Assembly: GCF_000013345.1 (NCBI RefSeq)
Contig: NC_007777.1
Location: forward strand, 310,001 to 374,000
Reading direction: 5' to 3'
Length of the DNA stretch: 64,000 nt
DNA from: Frankia casuarinae
Lineage (GTDB): Bacteria; Actinomycetota; Actinomycetes; Frankiales; Frankiaceae
In this document: positions 51,643-61,214 of the stretch, piece after piece
Layout: each line of letters starts with the position of its first letter
Numbering within the stretch: position 1 is the stretch's first letter
The notes under the pieces: generated by a model
Told to the model about the DNA's origin: nothing
Databases searched by the model: none
What the model saw: only the letters and a program-made list of their open reading frames with translations
Position numbers and translations under genes: made by a program

Positions 51643-52830
51643 TCAGGGCGGGTTGTACAGGTTGTAGACGCGGCGGGCGTTGTCCGCGCAGATGAGCCGG
51701 GCGACCCGCTTGGCGTCCGCCGCGGTCCAGGCGTCGTCGGCGACGCCCGCCGCGAGGAACGCCGACAGCCCACGCCGGAACAGGACGGCCCCGAGCAGGT
51801 ACAGCTCGCCGAGCGCGAAGGCGTCGGTGGAGAAGAGGAACTTGCCGAACGGGGCGAGTTCGAGTGCCTGCGCGAGCAGGCCGGCCGAGCCGCGGCCGCA
51901 GTTGTGGATGGCGAGCCCGAGGTCAAGGTAGATGTTCGGGAACACCTGGGCCAGGTAGCCAGCCTCCCGGTGGAACGGGTAGCAATGCAGCAGCAGCACA
52001 CTGACCTCGGTCGGTGCTATCGCCCGCAGCAGGCCGGTGAGTAGCAGTGGGTTGCCCCGGCGCAGGTCGATGTCGCTGTCCCCGTATCCGACGTGGATCT
52101 GGATGGGGAGCCGCGCGTCGACCCCGCACCAGATGAGGAAGGCATGCAGGGTGGGGTCGGTCAGCCGGATCGGGGCGCCGGCGCGGATCTCGTGGATCCA
52201 GCCGCGAGCGGCGGCGGCGACCTCGCGGTCGGTCGGTCGCTGTGCGGGCAGCTCCAGGCCGCCGCGGTAGGCCGCGACCGACTTCACCGCGACCATGGTG
52301 GGGCGGGTGGACTCGAGCCGGGCCCGCACGGTGTCGGCGAGGTGGGTCATGCCGATCTGCCCGGTGATGACGTCGACCGCGGCCTGCTCGGCGACCCGCT
52401 CCAACCGCACCACGTCCACGCCGCGTCCGCCGGCGAGCTCGGCCAGCTCCGCGGCGCTGGTCAGCGGCTCCGGTTGGAATCCGGCGTCAACGCAGAACGT
52501 GGTGATCCCGCAGGCACGCAGCAGCCGCCGGTGCACCTCGGCGTGGCCAAGCTCCGCCCGGCGTTCGAGGTAGTCTTCCGGCGCGGCATGCGCCGGCAGG
52601 TCGAGCACCGGCGCGCACCAGCGCCGCAGGGCGAAGCCGATCTGGCTGTCGAACAGCGTCGTCCCCGGTGGTCCGGGGTGTTCCGCCTCAGTGATCATGC
52701 TTTCGAATTCCGGGCGAGTCAGATCGCGGCCGACCAGACCATGGCAGTGATGGTCGACGAGCTCGTGATCTACGAACGGTTCCACCGGGCGGCCCACCCA
52801 TCGATGATCCCCCCTGGAAGGTGGGGTCAT
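51643..52830 (-). CDS. Amidohydrolase (FluG N-terminal-like)
   Basis: 395 residues from ATG 52830 (ATG 52851 also possible; no clear ribosome site). TIM-barrel amidohydrolase with DHELVDHHCHGLVGRDLTR (metal HxH), QIHVGYGDSDIDLRRGNPLL, VLLLHCYPFHREAGYLAQVF and final metal Asp in KFLFSTDAFALGELYLLGAV. In eukaryotic FluG and actinobacterial pairs this domain accompanies a glutamine synthetase-like domain, which here is the divergent gene at 53160. It may hydrolyse gamma-glutamyl or related amides. Confidence 0.85.
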   Translation of the reverse strand: MTPPSRGDHRWVGRPVEPFVDHELVDHHCHGLVGRDLTRPEFESMITEAEHPGPPGTTLFDSQIGFALRRWCAPVLDLPAHAAPEDYLERRAELGHAEVHRRLLRACGITTFCVDAGFQPEPLTSAAELAELAGGRGVDVVRLERVAEQAAVDVITGQIGMTHLADTVRARLESTRPTMVAVKSVAAYRGGLELPAQRPTDREVAAAARGWIHEIRAGAPIRLTDPTLHAFLIWCGVDARLPIQIHVGYGDSDIDLRRGNPLLLTGLLRAIAPTEVSVLLLHCYPFHREAGYLAQVFPNIYLDLGLAIHNCGRGSAGLLAQALELAPFGKFLFSTDAFALGELYLLGAVLFRRGLSAFLAAGVADDAWTAADAKRVARLICADNARRVYNLYNPP

Positions 52831-52851
52831 GCCTGACCGTACTGGACACAC

Positions 52852-53159
52852 TCGGTCATCCCCAAGTCCACGGCGGCCCTGTGGATAACTTGTGGATTAC
52901 TCCTGGCTTCCTGGGGACAGTCGTTCCGAAAGTCGATGATGTTGCCGTGTTTTCATCTCTTCTTGCGTCGGCGGCAACTGTGGACAACGCTCGGAGCGCT
53001 TGTTATGAACAGCTGGCTTCTCCTTCGATCCGGCCGAATTTTGTCGCTCTCCGTAACATCGCGGGAGAGTGAGGCGCCGCCGTGCCGTGCGCCCCGCCCG
53101 GCGTCCGGCAGGCGTACGCGCGACCATGGGGACAGGGGAGACCCGTGGGGAAGGTGAGG
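52852..53159. promoter_or_regulatory. Divergent promoter region with three DnaA-box-like sites
   Basis: TGTGGATAA (52880-52888, exact inverse of TTATCCACA), TGTGGATTA (52891-52899) and TGTGGACAA (52979-52987, inverse of TTGTCCACA) lie on the same strand between the amidohydrolase and glutamine synthetase-like genes. No gene is seen. The right end contains the ribosome site GGGGAAGGTGAGG. Confidence 0.5.
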
Positions 53160-54737
53160 ATGAACGAGCCTGCGTTGGACGAGTTCGCCCCTCGGATCAT
53201 CGCCGGAGAGGATCGTAGGCGTGATCGGCTCGCCTCGGCGGCCCGGCATGCGGCGACGAACCTGGAGGTACGCGGCGTCGTCTGTGTTGCGGTGACCTAC
53301 GTCGACAACAGCGGCATCACTCGGATGAAGGGGGTGCCGATCGGCCGACTCGACGCGGCGGCGGTGTGGGGCGTCGGCGTGTCGCCGGTGTTCGACGTGT
53401 TCGGCGCCGATGACTCGATCACGACAGGGCGCTACGCCGGGGGTCCCGTCGGGGATCTGCGGCTGCATCCCGACCTGGACCGGCTGACACCCCTCGCCGC
53501 CCAGCCCGGCTGGGCCTGGGCCCCCGCCGACCGTCGCGACCAGGACGGCCGACCGCACCCGCAGGACGGCCGGGAACTCGTCCGCCTCCAGACGGCCCTG
53601 CTCGCCGAGCACGGCCTGACGGCGATGATGGCGTTCGAGGTCGAATGGGCCGTTTCCCCGGCCGGTTCCGACGAGTTCGCCCCGGCCGCTTCCGGGCCGG
53701 CGTACGGGATGATCAGGGTGGCCGAACTCGGTGACTACCTGCGGGATGTGGTCACCGCGCTCACCGAGGAGGGGCTGGTCGTCGAGCAGATCCATCCCGA
53801 GTACGCGGCCGGTCAGTTCGAGGTGTCCGTCGCCGCGCAGGATCCCCTCGGCGCCGCCGACACATGCGTGCTGGTCAAGGAGACGGTGCGCGGCGTCAGC
53901 AGGCGCCATGGCCTGCGCGTCTCGTTCGCCCCCAAGGTTCTCGTCGACAACGTGGGCAACGGCGGCCACGTGCATCTGAGCCTGTGGAGCGACGATCCCG
54001 ACCGGCCGCCGGCCCCGCCCCGGCCCACGGCCTCGGGCGGAGGCCCGGGCGGGGCGAACTCCGGCGGCCCGTACCCGGACGGCCCGTACCCGGACGGCCC
54101 GTACCCAGGTGGCCTGGCCCGAACCGGTGGGGGCTCCGCCCGCCCGGGCCGGATCAACCTCATGGCGGGTGGCAACGGGCCGCTCGGACTGACCGCTGCC
54201 GGGGAGGCGTTCGCCGCCGGGATCCTCGGCCGGCTGCCGGCGCTGATGGCTCTCGGCGCCCCGAGCGTCGCCTCCTACCTGCGACTGGTGCCATCGACGT
54301 GGGCGGGTGTCCACGCCTGCTGGGGTCGGGAGAACCGGGAGGCCGCATTGCGTATGATCCCCGGGCCGCCGGCCGCGGTCGGCCAGGCGGCGAACCTGGA
54401 GGTGAAATCCTTCGACCTCACCGCGAATCCTTACCTTCTGGTGGCCGGTCTGCTGGCCGCCGGGCAGGCGGGGCTAGCGGCGGCGGCCACGTTGCCGGAG
54501 CCGGTGGACGTTGACCCGGCCTCGCTCGACCCCGCCGAACGGGCCCGCCGCGGCATCCGGCGCCTGCCCACCAGCCTGGGCGAGGCGGTCGCCGCCTTCG
54601 AGGTCGACGAGGTGTTGCACCGCGCCCTGGGACGGGAGCTGCACGACACGGTCGCCGCCGTCCGGCGCGCGGAGATTGACCGGTTCGCCGAGGCCGCCCC
54701 GGCCGCCGTCGTCGCGGCGACCCGCTGGCGGTACTGA
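53160..54737 (+). CDS. Glutamine synthetase-like protein with collagen-like insert
   Basis: 525 residues from ATG 53160. GS fold: FEVEWAV (N-terminal catalytic Glu), AAGQFEVSVAAQDPLGAADT, the ATP/glutamate site VDNVGNGGHVHLSLW, WGRENREAALRMIPG, and NLEVKSFDLTANPYLLVAGL. Like other glnA-like paralogues in actinobacteria it may ligate amines other than ammonia. A Gly/Pro-rich insert (GGPYPDGPYPDGPYPGG, about residues 300-325) sits after the HxH strand and is encoded by 15-base repeats. Divergent from the amidohydrolase. Confidence 0.88.
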   Translation: MNEPALDEFAPRIIAGEDRRRDRLASAARHAATNLEVRGVVCVAVTYVDNSGITRMKGVPIGRLDAAAVWGVGVSPVFDVFGADDSITTGRYAGGPVGDLRLHPDLDRLTPLAAQPGWAWAPADRRDQDGRPHPQDGRELVRLQTALLAEHGLTAMMAFEVEWAVSPAGSDEFAPAASGPAYGMIRVAELGDYLRDVVTALTEEGLVVEQIHPEYAAGQFEVSVAAQDPLGAADTCVLVKETVRGVSRRHGLRVSFAPKVLVDNVGNGGHVHLSLWSDDPDRPPAPPRPTASGGGPGGANSGGPYPDGPYPDGPYPGGLARTGGGSARPGRINLMAGGNGPLGLTAAGEAFAAGILGRLPALMALGAPSVASYLRLVPSTWAGVHACWGRENREAALRMIPGPPAAVGQAANLEVKSFDLTANPYLLVAGLLAAGQAGLAAAATLPEPVDVDPASLDPAERARRGIRRLPTSLGEAVAAFEVDEVLHRALGRELHDTVAAVRRAEIDRFAEAAPAAVVAATRWRY

Positions 54738-54761
54738 CCTGCCGGCGGTGCTGACCGGGTA

Positions 54762-55928
54762 TCAGCCCACCCGGCGCAGTCCGGCCGCGGCGGCGGCCCG
54801 CTCCAGGTCCTCGACGCCGAAGGCGTCGACCGGGCCAAGCGCGCCGGCGCGGGCGACGGTGCCCGCGGCGAGATGTCCCGCCATCCATGCCATGATCCGA
54901 GCGGTGAAGGCATAGGGGTCGCGACCTTCCAGCCGCACGGTGGCGAGTTCCCGGCCGGCGGCGTCCCGGGCGAGCGCGAACACCTGCGCCCCGGCGCGGG
55001 CCCGCGCCGCCCGGTCCGGTCCGCGGCCGGTCGTCCGCAGGGCGGACCGGGCGGCGGCGGCCAGCAGCGCCCGGCTCGGCGGGAAACGACGCAGCCCGGA
55101 CAGGGGGAACGACAGTGCCTGCCCCACGCGGATGCCGCGGTCGACGCCGCCGATGTACGTCGCGACGTCGGTCAGCGCCGGTGCGAGCCGGGGCAGGGTG
55201 AACGGCTCCCCTCCCGACCACAGCACCGCCGGGTGTCCCCGCCTGCCGCCCGACCCGCCGGTGACCTTGCCGGACGACCGGAAGGACCGCACCTCGCGGG
55301 CGAGCGGGCGCTCGACCAGGACGCCGCCGCGCAGCACGATGACGGGCTCGGTCAGCGCGGCCAGCAGGGTCGCCCGCGTTCCGCTGCTCATCCCGAGAGC
55401 GCCCATGACGAGGTAGCCGACGTCGAGGCGGCGGGCTTCGCCGCCGGCCGCCTGCAGGGCCAGTGCTCCGGCGAGGTTGCCGGGGACGAAGTCGAAGCCG
55501 GCGCCGGGGATCAACGCCGCCCCGGACGCCGCCGCTCGCGGGCCGACCTCGGTGAAGACGTGCCGCAGGAACGCGCCCTCCCCGGAACAGTCCAGGTAGT
55601 GCGCGCCGACCGCGGCCGCCGCCGCCACGACCGGTCGCCCGAACCGGCGGAACGGGCCCACCGTGGAGACGAGCACGTCCCCGGTGCCGAGCCCGAGCAG
55701 GCGGGCCAGCGACGCGCCGTCGGCCGCGTCAACCACGTCGGCCGCGTCAACCACGTCGGCCGCGTCAGCCACGGTGGTCTCCAGGCCGTCGTAGGCGGCG
55801 GCGAGGGCACGGACCCTGGTCTCCGTGCGGCCGGCGAGGACAGGTCGGTGCCCGGCAGCCACGAGTTCCGCGGTCACCAGCCGGCCGGTGTAACCGGTCG
55901 CGCCGAACACTACGATACGGGCCGTCAT
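54762..55928 (-). CDS. Saccharopine dehydrogenase-like NAD(P)-binding protein
   Basis: 388 residues from ATG 55928. N-terminal Rossmann fold TARIVVFGATGYTGRLVTAE, typical of the saccharopine-dehydrogenase/trans-acting enoyl reductase family, with LVSTVGPFRRFGRPVVAAAA and GAHYLDCSGEGAFLRHVF. The C-terminal part (YAFTARIMAWMAGHLAAGTV) matches the family. An in-frame 18-base repeat (about 55722-55775) encodes DVVDAADVVDAAD. It could serve lipid or polyketide reduction. Convergent with the glutamine synthetase-like gene. Confidence 0.83.
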   Translation of the reverse strand: MTARIVVFGATGYTGRLVTAELVAAGHRPVLAGRTETRVRALAAAYDGLETTVADAADVVDAADVVDAADGASLARLLGLGTGDVLVSTVGPFRRFGRPVVAAAAAVGAHYLDCSGEGAFLRHVFTEVGPRAAASGAALIPGAGFDFVPGNLAGALALQAAGGEARRLDVGYLVMGALGMSSGTRATLLAALTEPVIVLRGGVLVERPLAREVRSFRSSGKVTGGSGGRRGHPAVLWSGGEPFTLPRLAPALTDVATYIGGVDRGIRVGQALSFPLSGLRRFPPSRALLAAAARSALRTTGRGPDRAARARAGAQVFALARDAAGRELATVRLEGRDPYAFTARIMAWMAGHLAAGTVARAGALGPVDAFGVEDLERAAAAAGLRRVG

Positions 55929-56036
55929 GGGTCCCGACGTTATGCCCATCTGTCGAAGGTGGCCCTTGAGACGTTACTTTGGCACGTAGGGGCCTGCACA
56001 CCCCACAATGATGCGCACCCGTCCGAGGAGGCGCGT

Positions 56037-59000
56037 GTGCGTAAGGTACTGGTTGCAAATCGTAGCGAGATCGCCGTCCGTGTTTTCCGAGCCGCTCAGG
56101 AACTGGGCCTGCGCACGGTGGCGGTCTACACGCCCGAAGACGTTTCCGCGCTGCACCGGACAAAGGCGTCCGAGGCCTACGAGATCGGTGGCCCCGGGCA
56201 CCCGGTGCGCGGATACCTGGACATCGATGCCCTGCTCACCGTGGCCAAGCAGGCGGAGGCCGACGCGCTGCACCCCGGCTACGGCTTCCTGTCGGAGTCG
56301 GCGGTGCTCGCCGATGCGTGCGCCACCGCCGGCGTCACCTTCGTCGGACCGCCCCCGGCGGTCCTGCGGCTGACCGGAGACAAGGTCGCCGCCCGGGACG
56401 CCGCGCTGGCCGCCGGGCTGCCGGTGCTGCGCGCCTCGGTGCCGCTGCCGGAGGGCGCCGGGGCGCTCGCCGCCGCCGAGGAGGTCGGCTTCCCGCTGTT
56501 CGTCAAGGCCTCCGCCGGTGGTGGGGGGCGCGGCCTGCGGCGGGTGGAACGCCCCGCCGACCTCGCCGACGCGGTGGCGAGCGCGTCCCGGGAGGCCGCC
56601 GCCGCCTTCGGGGACGGCACGATCTTCCTGGAGCAGGCGGTGGACCGGCCGCGCCACATCGAGGTCCAGATCCTGGCCGACGCCTACGGCAACATCATCC
56701 ATCTGTACGAGCGGGACTGCTCGGTGCAGCGCCGGCACCAGAAGGTCGTGGAGATCGCCCCGGCGCCGCAGCTCGACGAGGCGGTCCGGGCGAGCATCTG
56801 CGCCGACGCGGTGCGGTTCGCCCGGCATGTCGGCTATGTCAATGCGGGCACGGTCGAGTTTCTTCTCGGCGCCGACGACCGGTACACGTTCATGGAGATG
56901 AATCCCCGGATCCAGGTCGAGCACACGGTCACCGAGGAGGTCACCGGGGTTGATCTGGTCGCGGCGCAGCTGCGGATCGCTGATGGGGAGAGCCTGGCCG
57001 GCCTCAACCTCACCCAGGAGCAGATCGTCCTGCGCAGCACCGCCATCCAGTGCCGGGTCACCACCGAGGATCCCTCGGATGGCTTCCGGCCCGACATCGG
57101 GACGATCAGCTTCTACCAGTCACCCGGCGGTCCGGGGGTGCGCCTCGACGGCGCCACGTACCCGGGGGCCGAAGTCAGCCCGTACTTCGACTCGTTGCTG
57201 GTGAAGCTGACGACCCGGGGTAACACGCTGGAGAAGGCGGCGCGGCGCGCCCGGCGGGCGCTGAACGAGTTCCGGGTCCGCGGGGTGCGCACGAACATCG
57301 ACTTCCTGGTGCGGCTCCTCGCTGACCCCGGCTTCCTCGCCGGCGGGGTGAGCACGTCGTTCATCGATGAACGGCCGGAGCTGCTCGCTCCCGGCAAGGG
57401 GGCGGACCCGACCAGCCGGCTGCTGGCTCGCCTCGCCGAGAGCACGGTGAACGGATTCCCGCGCCCGGCGGTCGCCCTGACCGACCCCCGGGAGTTGCTG
57501 CCGCCCGCGCCCGCGCAGGTGGCGGCGTCCGGCGGCACGGCGTCCGGCGGCACGCAGCCGCCGGCGGGATCCCGGCAGCTGCTGACGGAGCTCGGGCCGG
57601 CGGGCTGGGCGGCGTGGCTGCGCGCCCAGGAGGCGCTGGCCGTCACCGACACCACCCTGCGTGACGCCCACCAGTCGCTGCTGGCCACGAGGCTGCGCAG
57701 CTTCGACATCCTGGCGGCCGCCCCGTCGTACGCCGCGCTGACGCCGAACCTGCTGAGCCTGGAGGCCTGGGGCGGGGCGACCTACGATGTCGCGCTGCGC
57801 TTTCTCGCGGAGGATCCGTGGGAGCGGCTCGCCGCGCTGCGCCAGGCCGCGCCGAACATCTGCCTGCAGATGCTGCTGCGGGGGCGCAACGCGGTCGGGT
57901 ACACCCCCTACCCGGACGACGTCGTCCGGGCGTTCGTCGCCGAGGCCGCGGCGACCGGCGTCGACATCTTCCGGATCTTCGATGCGCTGAACGACATCGA
58001 GCAGATGCGCCCGGCGATCGAGGCGGTGCTCGGTACCGGGGCGATCGCCGAAGGGACGCTCTGCTACACCGGTGACCTCTCCGACCCGGCGGAGCGGATC
58101 TACACCCTCGACTACTACCTGCGCCTCGCCGAAGAGCTCGTCGAGACGGGTGTGCATGTGCTTGCCGTGAAGGACATGGCGGGACTGCTGCGCCCGGCGG
58201 CGGCGGCCACGCTGGTGACGGCCCTGCGGGAGCGTTTCGACCGGCCCGTCCACCTGCATACCCACGACACCGCGGGCGGCCAGCTCGCCACCCTGCTCGC
58301 GGCGTCCGCGGCCGGGGTGGACGCGGTGGACGCCGCCGCCGCGCCGATGTCCGGCGGCACCAGCCAGGTCAACATGTCCGCGCTGGTGGCGGCGACCGAC
58401 CACACTCCCCGGGCGACCGGCATCGCGCTGTCCGCGCTGTCCGCGATGGAGCCGTACTGGGAGGCTGTGCGCGACCTCTACGCCCCGTTCGAGGCGGGGC
58501 TGCGGGCCCCGACCGGGGCCGTGTACCGGCACGAGATTCCCGGCGGCCAGCTGACGAACCTGCGTCAGCAGGCGATCGCGCTGGGACTGGGGGACCGGTG
58601 GGCCGAGGTCACCGAGTGCTACGCGATCGCCAACGAGCTGCTCGGCAAGCCCATCAAGGTGACGCCGACCAGCAAGGTCGTCGGTGACCTGGCTCTGTTC
58701 ATCGCCGGCGGATCCGTCGACGTGGACCGGTTGCGTGCGCATCCCGAGGAGTTCGACCTGCCGGCCAGCGTGCTCGGCTACCTCGCGGGTGAACTCGGCA
58801 CGCCGCCGGCAGGCTTCGCCGAACCGTTCCGGGAACGGGCGCTGGCCGGGCGCCGTCCGTCGCCGCCGTCCGTCGACCTCGACGCGGCGGACGCCGACGA
58901 GCTCTCCTTCCCGGGGGCCCGGCGGGTGGCCCTGTCCAGGCTGCTCTTCCCCGGCCCGTGGAAGGACTATCTGCGGGCGGTGGACGCCTACGGGGACTCC

Positions 59001-59447
59001 TCCGTGGTCCCGACCGACGGCTTTTTGTACGGGCTGCGGCCTGGCGTTCCGCTCACCGTCACCCTGGAGCCCGGGGTAGAGATCATCGTGGAGCTGGAGA
59101 CGCTCTCCGAACCGGACGACTCCGCGATGCGCACCCTGTACCTGCGGGTCAACGGCCAGCCCCGGCCGGTGCGGGTCCGGGACGCGTCCATCACGGCCAC
59201 CACCACGGCGGCCCGTCGGGCGGACGCCGCCGATCCGAACCAGGTGGGCGCCGGGCTGCCGGGCATCGTCACGTTCAGCGTCGCGGTGGGCGACACGGTG
59301 ACGAAGGGCCAGCGGCTGGCGGTGGTGGAGGCGATGAAGATGGAGGCCGCGGTGACCAGCCCGGTGGGCGGGACCGTCGTGGAGCTCGTCCGCTCCAGCG
59401 GCGACTCCGTCGAGGTCGGCGACCTGCTGCTTACTCTGCGTTCCTGA
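56037..59447 (+). CDS. pyc: Pyruvate carboxylase
   Basis: 1136 residues from GTG 56037 with AGGAGG six bases upstream. It carboxylates pyruvate to oxaloacetate using biotin and ATP. Biotin carboxylase domain (KVLVANRSEIAVRVFRAAQE; ATP-grasp KASAGGGGRGLRRV; FMEMNPRIQVEHTVTEEVTG), carboxyltransferase barrel (VTDTTLRDAHQSLLATRLRS; HVLAVKDMAGLLRP; VHLHTHDTAGGQLATLLA) and C-terminal biotinyl domain with VEAMKMEAAV. Complete single-chain enzyme. Its 3' end overlaps the convergent GT2 gene by 17 bases. Confidence 0.97.
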   Translation: MRKVLVANRSEIAVRVFRAAQELGLRTVAVYTPEDVSALHRTKASEAYEIGGPGHPVRGYLDIDALLTVAKQAEADALHPGYGFLSESAVLADACATAGVTFVGPPPAVLRLTGDKVAARDAALAAGLPVLRASVPLPEGAGALAAAEEVGFPLFVKASAGGGGRGLRRVERPADLADAVASASREAAAAFGDGTIFLEQAVDRPRHIEVQILADAYGNIIHLYERDCSVQRRHQKVVEIAPAPQLDEAVRASICADAVRFARHVGYVNAGTVEFLLGADDRYTFMEMNPRIQVEHTVTEEVTGVDLVAAQLRIADGESLAGLNLTQEQIVLRSTAIQCRVTTEDPSDGFRPDIGTISFYQSPGGPGVRLDGATYPGAEVSPYFDSLLVKLTTRGNTLEKAARRARRALNEFRVRGVRTNIDFLVRLLADPGFLAGGVSTSFIDERPELLAPGKGADPTSRLLARLAESTVNGFPRPAVALTDPRELLPPAPAQVAASGGTASGGTQPPAGSRQLLTELGPAGWAAWLRAQEALAVTDTTLRDAHQSLLATRLRSFDILAAAPSYAALTPNLLSLEAWGGATYDVALRFLAEDPWERLAALRQAAPNICLQMLLRGRNAVGYTPYPDDVVRAFVAEAAATGVDIFRIFDALNDIEQMRPAIEAVLGTGAIAEGTLCYTGDLSDPAERIYTLDYYLRLAEELVETGVHVLAVKDMAGLLRPAAAATLVTALRERFDRPVHLHTHDTAGGQLATLLAASAAGVDAVDAAAAPMSGGTSQVNMSALVAATDHTPRATGIALSALSAMEPYWEAVRDLYAPFEAGLRAPTGAVYRHEIPGGQLTNLRQQAIALGLGDRWAEVTECYAIANELLGKPIKVTPTSKVVGDLALFIAGGSVDVDRLRAHPEEFDLPASVLGYLAGELGTPPAGFAEPFRERALAGRRPSPPSVDLDAADADELSFPGARRVALSRLLFPGPWKDYLRAVDAYGDSSVVPTDGFLYGLRPGVPLTVTLEPGVEIIVELETLSEPDDSAMRTLYLRVNGQPRPVRVRDASITATTTAARRADAADPNQVGAGLPGIVTFSVAVGDTVTKGQRLAVVEAMKMEAAVTSPVGGTVVELVRSSGDSVEVGDLLLTLRS

Positions 59448-60939
59448 TCTCGCCGGTCGGGGCCCGCCTCCGCGGGGGTGTCGTGGCCGGGGGCATCCCG
59501 GCCACGTTCCTCGCCTCCCGGTCCGGGCGGAAAACCCAGGCGCGTAGCAGAAGGAACCGGATGACCGTGGAGGCCAGGTTCGCCAGCACCAGCACGGAGA
59601 GTTCGAGGCCGCGGCCGGGGTTCGTGCTCGCCGCGTGCAGGAGCGCGAGCGAACCGCTGGTCAGGCCGAGGCCGACGGCGAACACCACCAGGCCCTGCAG
59701 ATGGTGGCGACCGGCGCGCCGCGGACCGGTGAGACCGAAGGTCAGCCGCCGGTTCGCCGCGGTGTTCGCGACCGCCGTGAGAAGCAGCGACAGCAGGTTC
59801 GCGATCTGCGCCCCGGTGACTGTCCGCAGCAGGACGAAGAGCACCAGATAGGACAGCGTGCTGGCGACCCCGATCGCGGCGAATCGCAGGAGCTGACCGG
59901 CGAGTCCCTTCGGTACCCCCGGGACCTCGACGACCTTGCCCTCCTCGGCGTGGCCGGCGGTGAGCGGACCTCGGCCGAACTCCTGGTGCAGCTTGGCGAG
60001 CGGCAGCTTTCCGCTGCCGAACGCCCGCAAGAGGCGGACCACACCCTTCAGGTCGGCGATGGCCGTGGCGAGGACGTCGACGCGGCTGTCCGGATCATCG
60101 ATCCAGTCGACCGGGACCTCGTGGATGCGCATCCCGGCCCGTTCGGCCAGGACGAGCAGTTCGGTGTCGAAGAACCAGCCGCTATCCTCCACCAGGGGTA
60201 GCAGGCCCGCTGCGGCGTCGGCGCGGATCGCCTTGAAGCCGCACTGCGCGTCGGAGAACCGGGCCGCCAGGGTCCTGCGGAGGATCAGGTTGTAGCAGCG
60301 GGAGATCACCTCCCGGCGCGGTCCCCGCACGACCCGGGAGGCGGGGGAGAGCCGGGTGCCGATAGCGAGATCCGAGTGGCCGCTGATGAGCGGAGCCACC
60401 AGGGGCAGCAGCGCGGCGAGGTCGGTCGACAGATCGACGTCCATGTAGGCGAGCACCGGTGCGGGCGAGAGGCCCCAGGCCGCCCGCAGTGCCCGGCCGC
60501 GGCCCTTGGCCTCGAGGTGGATCGCGGCGACCTCGGGGAGCTCCTTCTCCAACGCCTGGGCGATGGCCAGGGTGCCGTCGGTGCTGGCGTTGTCGGCGAT
60601 CGTGATCTGAAAGGGGTACGGGAACGTCCCGGTCAGGTGGGCGTACAGCCGTCGGACGCAGGGGGCGAGGTCGTTCTCCTCGTTGTACACGGGGATGACG
60701 ACGTCCAGCACCGGGCGCGGACGGCCGCCGTCCGGCCCGAGCCACCCGGGCTGATGATGTTGAACGGGAATGCTCTCTCCGGTGCTCCCGGTCGTCTCGA
60801 AGGTCCCGGTCATCACGGTCATCCCGGAGATCACGGTCGTCCCGGAGGTCTCGGTCATCCCGGAGATCACGGTCGTCCCGGAGGTCTCGGTCGTCCCGGA
60901 GATCACGGTCGTCGAGGAAGGCATCCGTGTCATCGTCAT
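59431..60939 (-). CDS. GT2 glycosyltransferase fused to GtrA-like membrane domain
   Basis: 502 residues from ATG 60939 (GGAG five bases upstream). An N-terminal Thr/Ser/Val/Gly repeat tail (residues 8-55) precedes a dolichol-phosphate-sugar-synthase-like GT-A domain: LDVVIPVYNEENDLAPCVRR, AYMDVDLSTDLAALLPLVAP, SDAQCGFKAIRADAAAGLLP. Then a four-span GtrA domain (LLRFAAIGVASTLSYLVLFV, NLASTVIRFLLLRAWVFRPD). It likely makes and flips a polyprenyl-phosphate sugar used by the neighbouring GT39 enzyme. Confidence 0.9.
   Translation of the reverse strand: MTMTRMPSSTTVISGTTETSGTTVISGMTETSGTTVISGMTVMTGTFETTGSTGESIPVQHHQPGWLGPDGGRPRPVLDVVIPVYNEENDLAPCVRRLYAHLTGTFPYPFQITIADNASTDGTLAIAQALEKELPEVAAIHLEAKGRGRALRAAWGLSPAPVLAYMDVDLSTDLAALLPLVAPLISGHSDLAIGTRLSPASRVVRGPRREVISRCYNLILRRTLAARFSDAQCGFKAIRADAAAGLLPLVEDSGWFFDTELLVLAERAGMRIHEVPVDWIDDPDSRVDVLATAIADLKGVVRLLRAFGSGKLPLAKLHQEFGRGPLTAGHAEEGKVVEVPGVPKGLAGQLLRFAAIGVASTLSYLVLFVLLRTVTGAQIANLLSLLLTAVANTAANRRLTFGLTGPRRAGRHHLQGLVVFAVGLGLTSGSLALLHAASTNPGRGLELSVLVLANLASTVIRFLLLRAWVFRPDREARNVAGMPPATTPPRRRAPTGEIRNAE
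60818..60907. repeat. Five 18-base in-frame tandem repeats at the GT2 N-terminus
   Basis: Alternating units GTCATCCCGGAGATCACG and GTCGTCCCGGAGGTCTCG. On the minus strand they encode the repeated VISG-TTETSGT pattern before the catalytic domain. Confidence 0.88.
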
Positions 60940-61108
60940 GCTCTCCACCCTCGGTTCGGGAGCTGTGCCGCTCGTGTGCCGATGCTGTGCGCCTGCTGTG
61001 AGCGCCTGCCGGGCTGAGGACCGCCTCGGTGGTTGTGGTTGTGGTGCGGAGCGGATTGGAACCATAACTGTGAGGCATCGCGTCGGTGAGGCATCGCGTC
61101 AACGCGGT

Positions 61109-61159
61109 GACGCCCACCAGGAGGATCGCGACGGCGATCGCGGCATCCTGGTGGGCGTC
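61109..61159. terminator. Long hairpin between the GT39 and GT2 genes
   Basis: GACGCCCACCAGG (61109-61121) pairs perfectly with CCTGGTGGGCGTC (61147-61159). The 25-base interior can pair further (GATCGCG elements). Without a T-run it may be a processing or attenuation site between the two minus-strand genes. Confidence 0.5.
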
Positions 61160-61214
61160 GCGTTCACCCGTGGCCCACGGGCTGGACGCCCGTCCGCGTC
61201 AGGCCACCGCGGCG

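Noticed and set aside
52860-52990. Replication origin
   Set aside because: Only three boxes are present. There is no A+T-rich unwinding region and no dnaA, dnaN, rpmH or gyrB nearby.
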